Below the pieces are notes generated by a model, which worked only from the letters and a program-made list of their open reading frames with translations, was not told the origin of the DNA and did not search any database. Below are positions 60,761 to 64,000 of a DNA stretch of 64,000 nt, piece after piece; position 1 is the first letter of the stretch; every line of letters begins with the position of its first letter. This stretch comes from Collinsella sp. AM18-10 (lineage in GTDB: Bacteria > Actinomycetota > Coriobacteriia > Coriobacteriales > Coriobacteriaceae): contig NZ_QRJO01000002.1 in assembly GCF_003471585.1 (NCBI RefSeq), positions 62,001 through 126,000 on the forward strand. The letters are read 5' to 3'. Made by a program: the position numbers and the translations under genes.

Positions 60761-60792
60761 GGCGATCGTCCTCGCGGGCGGTCGCCTTTTTT
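60761..60792 (+). terminator. Terminator after thrS, first of two
   Basis: GGCGATCGTCC (60761-60771) pairs with GGGCGGTCGCC (60776-60786), then TTTTTTG. Confidence 0.9.
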
Positions 60793-60809
60793 GTTGTCTA
60801 TAGAAGAAA

Positions 60810-60835
60810 AGCCGCTGGTTAGAGCGGCTTTTTTG
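60810..60835 (+). terminator. Second terminator after thrS
   Basis: AGCCGCT (60810-60816) pairs with AGCGGCT (60823-60829), then TTTTTTG. Two terminators in 75 bp insulate the next locus. Confidence 0.85.
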
Positions 60836-60847
60836 TTGTGCAAAAAG

Positions 60848-60969
60848 GTACAGGTTTTTGTATCTTTCGACGTTGCTCATTATACGAGCAAACTGCTCGC
60901 GTTTGCCCAGATTGCACAAAATGCGCCGCGAATGGGTGCATCTCCATACGCCTCTACAAAAACCTGTAC
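60848..60969. promoter_or_regulatory. Candidate invertible promoter segment before the polysaccharide locus
   Basis: GTACAGGTTTTTGTA (60848-60862) and its exact complement TACAAAAACCTGTAC (60955-60969) flank 92 bp. The segment holds a perfect TATAAT on the minus strand (complement of ATTATA near 60880) and a weaker promoter-like TATACG on the plus strand. It sits after a double terminator and 90 bp before a NusG paralogue. Arrangement resembles phase-variable promoters; no recombinase gene is in the window. The 60836-61060 gap holds nothing else. Confidence 0.55.
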
Positions 60970-61060
60970 TTTTGCGATTGCGCCTAGCTGCGAGCGAGAA
61001 GCCTGTTCTTAACGCCCCTGCATTCGTGTGCGTCGCGGATGCAAGTTAAGGGGGCGAGAG

Positions 61061-61651
61061 ATGGAACAGACAATGCGGCGCCAAGAGCAGCTGCCCGGCG
61101 CCTTTAGTGGCGCCACTACCAACAGCCAGCATGGCCGCGTCCGCTGGTATCTGGTCCACACTCCCCATGGTAAAGAGCGCGAGACCTGTGAAAAAGTCCG
61201 CCGCATAATCCCGCACGAGCTGATGCAGGACGCTTTTGTGATGCAAAAGGAGTTCTGGTTTAAGCGGGACGGCGCCTGGTCGCTCCAAACCAAACCTATG
61301 TACAAGGAATACTTCTTCGTCGCCACGCGCGATGCCGCCCTGCTCGATAGGGCTTTGGCCCAGTTGAGCTTTGGCTGCCGCATTGCTGGCAGCAGGGAGC
61401 GGGCCTATGCGCCCATGCCGGACGATGCGCAGGACTGGTACCGCAGCGTGCTCGACGACGACGGCGTGGTGCGCAACAGCGTGGCCCGCATAGAAGACGG
61501 CGTGCTGCACATAGAGCAGGGGCCCTTGGTGGGGCAAGAGGCCCGTGTAATGAAGATCGACCGTCATAAGCGCTGGTGCCTGGTGGACGTGGGCGAAGGC
61601 GACTCCGCATTTAGGGAGCTGCTTCCGTTGGACGTGCCCAGTAAGACGTAA
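61061..61651 (+). CDS. NusG-family specialised antiterminator (LoaP/UpxY-like)
   Basis: Transcription elongation factor paralogue of NusG/RfaH, 196 residues. The NGN domain is VRWYLVHTPHGKERETCEKV (~27-46) through ~130; a KOW-like segment is GPLVGQEARVMKIDRHKRW (~155-173). Such paralogues sit at the head of long polysaccharide or biosynthetic operons and let RNA polymerase read through. It is the first gene of this locus, downstream of the inverted-repeat segment. A short extension to 61028 is in frame but lacks a ribosome site; ATG 61061 has GGGGGCGAG. Confidence 0.85.
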   Translation: MEQTMRRQEQLPGAFSGATTNSQHGRVRWYLVHTPHGKERETCEKVRRIIPHELMQDAFVMQKEFWFKRDGAWSLQTKPMYKEYFFVATRDAALLDRALAQLSFGCRIAGSRERAYAPMPDDAQDWYRSVLDDDGVVRNSVARIEDGVLHIEQGPLVGQEARVMKIDRHKRWCLVDVGEGDSAFRELLPLDVPSKT

Positions 61652-61729
61652 GGGAGACGTTGCGCCGGCAATTCGTTCGCATTTTTGAATTTATCGATTG
61701 GGGGATCCCTGGGGAACAGGGACGTAAGT

Positions 61730-62485
61730 TTGACTGTGGCTGCTAAAGAAGCAACAGAGACAAATGCGCCTGTGGGGGCGGCGTTGATTGCTCAGGCCAT
61801 GGACCGGCGTGAGGGCGCCGGTCGCTACAAGGCCATGCAATCCATCATGGACTGGGATCGCTCGCGCCTTATCTATAGGGCTGTGAAGCGCACGTTCGAC
61901 ATCGTGTTCAGCGGTGCCGTTCTTATTGTTATCGCCATTCCGAGCCTGATTTTGGCCGCGGCCATCCGCCTGGAGAGCGAGGGCAACCCGTTCTACAGCC
62001 AGATTCGCGTGGGCCAGACCCGCCGCGACGGCAGCCTGTCAACCTTCCGCATGTGGAAGTTCCGTTCCATGTACAGGGACGCCGACGAGCGTCTCGCCGA
62101 GCTCAAGGGGCAGAACGAGATCGCCGGCGCCATGTTCAAGATGAGGGAGGACCCCCGCGTCACGAAGATAGGCAAGTTCATCCGCAAGCACTCCATCGAC
62201 GAGTTCCCGCAGTTCCTGAACGTGTTCCTGGGCCAGATGTCCGTGGTCGGCCCACGCCCGCCGTTGCCCAACGAGGTGGCCGAGTACACCGATTTCGACC
62301 TGCAGCGCCTTGCTGTGAAGCCTGGGATTACTGGGCTCTGGCAGGTCACGGAGCGCAACTCCACCGGGTTCGACGGTATGGTCCGCCGCGATCTGGAATA
62401 TATCGCCAACCGTTCGGTTTGGATGGATTTGAGAATCGTCCTCCTGACCATTGTTGAGGTCTTTACCGGAAGCGGGGCCTGCTAA
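61730..62485 (+). CDS. Undecaprenyl-phosphate sugar-1-phosphate transferase
   Basis: Initiating transferase for a surface polysaccharide (bacterial sugar transferase family, WbaP/WecA-like catalytic half). 251 residues from the TTG. One membrane helix ([16 protein letters not shown], ~62-77) precedes the cytoplasmic catalytic region: [17 protein letters not shown] (~104-120), [34 protein letters not shown] and [10 protein letters not shown]. Start unsure: TTG 61730 has AGGGA seven bases upstream, but that site lies in a hairpin (61706-61722); GTG 61736 is an alternative. It follows the NusG paralogue. Confidence 0.85.
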   Translation: MTVAAKEATETNAPVGAALIAQAMDRREGAGRYKAMQSIMDWDRSRLIYRAVKRTFDIVFSGAVLIVIAIPSLILAAAIRLESEGNPFYSQIRVGQTRRDGSLSTFRMWKFRSMYRDADERLAELKGQNEIAGAMFKMREDPRVTKIGKFIRKHSIDEFPQFLNVFLGQMSVVGPRPPLPNEVAEYTDFDLQRLAVKPGITGLWQVTERNSTGFDGMVRRDLEYIANRSVWMDLRIVLLTIVEVFTGSGAC

Positions 62486-62523
62486 TGCCTGGCTTACATT
62501 GTGAAATCGAATTGGAGAAGAAA

Positions 62524-63783
62524 ATGAAGATTGCTGTCGCCGGTACCGGCTACGTCGGCCTGTCCCTCGCCGTCCTGCTCTCGCAGCACAACGAGGTGCA
62601 TGCCCTGGACATCGTGCCCGAGAAGGTCGAGAAGATCAACAGCTACGTATCGCCCATCCAGGACGACGAGATCGAGCGCTTCCTGGCGGAGGCTAAGGCG
62701 GGGGAGCGCCAGCTCGACCTGCACGCCACGGTCGACGTTGCAGAGGCCTATACGGGCGCCGACTACGCCGTCATTGCCACACCGACCAACTACGACTCGG
62801 ACAGGAACTTCTTCGACACTTCCTCCGTCGAGGCCGCCATCGCCGCCGTGCGGTCGGTGAACCCGGACGCCTGGATCGTCATCAAGTCCACGATCCCCGT
62901 CGGCTACACCGCGGGCCTGCGCGAGAGGCTGGGCGACAGCAAGATCTTCTTCAGCCCGGAGTTCCTGCGCGAGAGCAAGGCTCTCTACGACAACCTGCAC
63001 CCCAGCCGCATCGTGGTGGGCGCGCCGAAGGACGACCCCGAGGCCGTCGCGGCTGCCGAGCGCTTCGCCGGCCTGCTCGCGCAGGGCGCCGACCCCGCCG
63101 AGCTGGAGCGCGTGAACGCCGACGGCTCCAAGGGCATTCCGGAGCTCGTGCTGGGCACCACCGAGGCCGAGGCCGTAAAGCTCTTCGCCAACACCTACCT
63201 GGCGCTGCGCGTGGCCTACTTCAACGAGCTCGACACCTACTGCGAGGTCCGCGGCCTCAACACCCGCGATGTCATCGACGGCGTGTGCCTGGAGCCGCGC
63301 ATCGGCAGCCACTACAACAACCCCAGCTTCGGATACGGCGGCTACTGCCTGCCCAAGGACACCAAGCAGCTGCTGGCCAACTACAAGGACGTGCCGCAGA
63401 ACCTGATCGAGGCCATCGTGGAGGCCAACCGCACCCGCAAGGACTTCGTGGCCGAAGAGGTGCTGCAGATGGTGTGGGACCGCGTGTATGGGGGCAAGCC
63501 GAAGCCGGTCGTGGGCGTGTACCGCCTGACGATGAAGTCGAACTCCGACAACTTCCGCGCGAGCTCCATCCAGGGCGTCATGAAGCGCGTGAAGGCCAAG
63601 GGCGTGCCCGTGGTGGTCTACGAGCCCACGCTGGACGCGCCGGAGTTCTTCGGCTCCGAAGTGACCCACGACCTGGAGGCCTTCAAGGCCGGCTGCGACG
63701 TGATCGTGGCCAACCGCTGGAGCGACGAGCTCGCGGACGTGGCGGACAAGGTCTATACGCGCGATTTGTATAAGAGAGACTAG
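62524..63783 (+). CDS. ugd: UDP-glucose/UDP-N-acetylmannosamine-type dehydrogenase
   Basis: NAD-dependent oxidation of a UDP-sugar to the uronic acid. 419 residues. Rossmann start [20 protein letters not shown] (1-20), [52 protein letters not shown] (~153-172), and the catalytic Cys in [17 protein letters not shown] (~268-284). The two substrate domains are typical for Ugd. Start ATG 62524, GGAG upstream. Provides UDP-glucuronate for the next epimerase. Confidence 0.9.
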   Translation: MKIAVAGTGYVGLSLAVLLSQHNEVHALDIVPEKVEKINSYVSPIQDDEIERFLAEAKAGERQLDLHATVDVAEAYTGADYAVIATPTNYDSDRNFFDTSSVEAAIAAVRSVNPDAWIVIKSTIPVGYTAGLRERLGDSKIFFSPEFLRESKALYDNLHPSRIVVGAPKDDPEAVAAAERFAGLLAQGADPAELERVNADGSKGIPELVLGTTEAEAVKLFANTYLALRVAYFNELDTYCEVRGLNTRDVIDGVCLEPRIGSHYNNPSFGYGGYCLPKDTKQLLANYKDVPQNLIEAIVEANRTRKDFVAEEVLQMVWDRVYGGKPKPVVGVYRLTMKSNSDNFRASSIQGVMKRVKAKGVPVVVYEPTLDAPEFFGSEVTHDLEAFKAGCDVIVANRWSDELADVADKVYTRDLYKRD

Positions 63784-63792
63784 GCGATAAAC

Positions 63793-64000
63793 ATGTCAAA
63801 TCGAAAAGTACTCGTCACCGGTGCCGCTGGCTTCATCGGCGCGTTCCTCGTCAAGAAGTTGCTCGAGGAGACCGATGACGTGATCGTCGGCCTCGACAAC
63901 CTCAACAGCTACTACGACCCCGGCATCAAGGATGCGCGCCTGCGCATGCTGGCCGGGGCCGACGCGGACGGCCGCTTCACTTTCGTGCGCGGCGACTTGT
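63793..64000 (+). CDS. NAD-dependent epimerase/dehydratase, N-terminal part (partial at window end)
   Basis: Short-chain epimerase of the extended SDR type. Only 69 residues are visible: [21 protein letters not shown] (nucleotide-binding GxxGxxG) and the segment [17 protein letters not shown], which is characteristic of UDP-glucuronate 4-epimerases. Coming 9 bp after ugd it probably converts UDP-glucuronate to UDP-galacturonate for the polysaccharide. The remainder lies outside the window. Confidence 0.85.
   Translation, partial: MSNRKVLVTGAAGFIGAFLVKKLLEETDDVIVGLDNLNSYYDPGIKDARLRMLAGADADGRFTFVRGDL

Overview
The window is high-GC, densely packed bacterial DNA. Its gene content fits an anaerobic gut actinobacterium of the Coriobacteriia, most likely Collinsella or a close relative. 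The pointers are a Sec-containing FdhF with an Hyf-type formate hydrogenlyase, double-cubane dehydratase-like proteins, frequent GTG/TTG starts, and clpP-clpX and valS-folC neighbourhoods in a GC-rich, non-respiratory genome. The taxonomic call is inference; no rRNA or species marker is present.

Layout. 1-4670: molybdenum supply (end of moeA, moaB/mogA, modABC). 4750-11830: a selenium-linked module of two double-cubane/HgdB-like reductases, their ATPase activator, SelD (itself a selenoprotein), YedF, a DUF3343 protein and a NifS-like PLP enzyme. 11856-13462: a BrnQ transporter, then tRNA-Pro and tRNA-Gly. 13500-15900: a small accessory patch with an AbiEi-like protein between two palindromic elements and a PIN/RelB-type toxin-antitoxin pair. 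16182-31591: a formate hydrogenlyase operon (ferredoxin-like subunit, Sec-FdhF, HyfA-J homologues, maturation protease, FocA channel). 31714-38749: a second molybdopterin oxidoreductase, selA, selB, the selenocysteine tRNA, mobA and a second DUF3343 protein. 39007-44230: gdhA and a YgfM/XdhD-like molybdenum hydroxylase pair. 44371-57577: housekeeping genes (tRNA-Leu, tig, clpP, clpX, valS, folC, a peptidase) and a GlpA/oxidoreductase/DUF1667 trio. 57578-58304: gene-free DNA with a six-unit hairpin array. 58305-60735: a zinc-ribbon membrane protein and thrS. 60848-64000: the start of a surface-polysaccharide locus (NusG paralogue, sugar-phosphate transferase, UDP-glucose dehydrogenase, epimerase) behind a 15-bp inverted repeat that may bound an invertible promoter.

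How it fits together. The first 44 kb combines molybdenum uptake, molybdopterin cofactor assembly, selenophosphate synthesis, selenocysteine decoding (SelA, SelB, tRNA-Sec) and the enzymes that use them. Formate would enter by FocA, be oxidised by the Mo/Se enzyme FdhF, and pass electrons through the Fe-S subunits to the NiFe hydrogenase HyfG/HyfI. The three antiporter-like subunits HyfB, HyfD and HyfF suggest ion pumping. The DCC-reductase module and the XdhD-like hydroxylase are possible further users of selenium.

Beyond the genes, the window is rich in palindromic DNA: (a) five copies of a 67-69 bp palindrome in two co-varying subfamilies; (b) longer hairpins of about 100-160 bp flanking the second dehydratase gene and valS, plus one between folC and the peptidase gene; (c) the six-unit array at 57747-58205, whose stem changes are almost all G-U compatible on the plus strand; (d) the inverted repeat before the polysaccharide locus. 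These are the least explained parts of the window.
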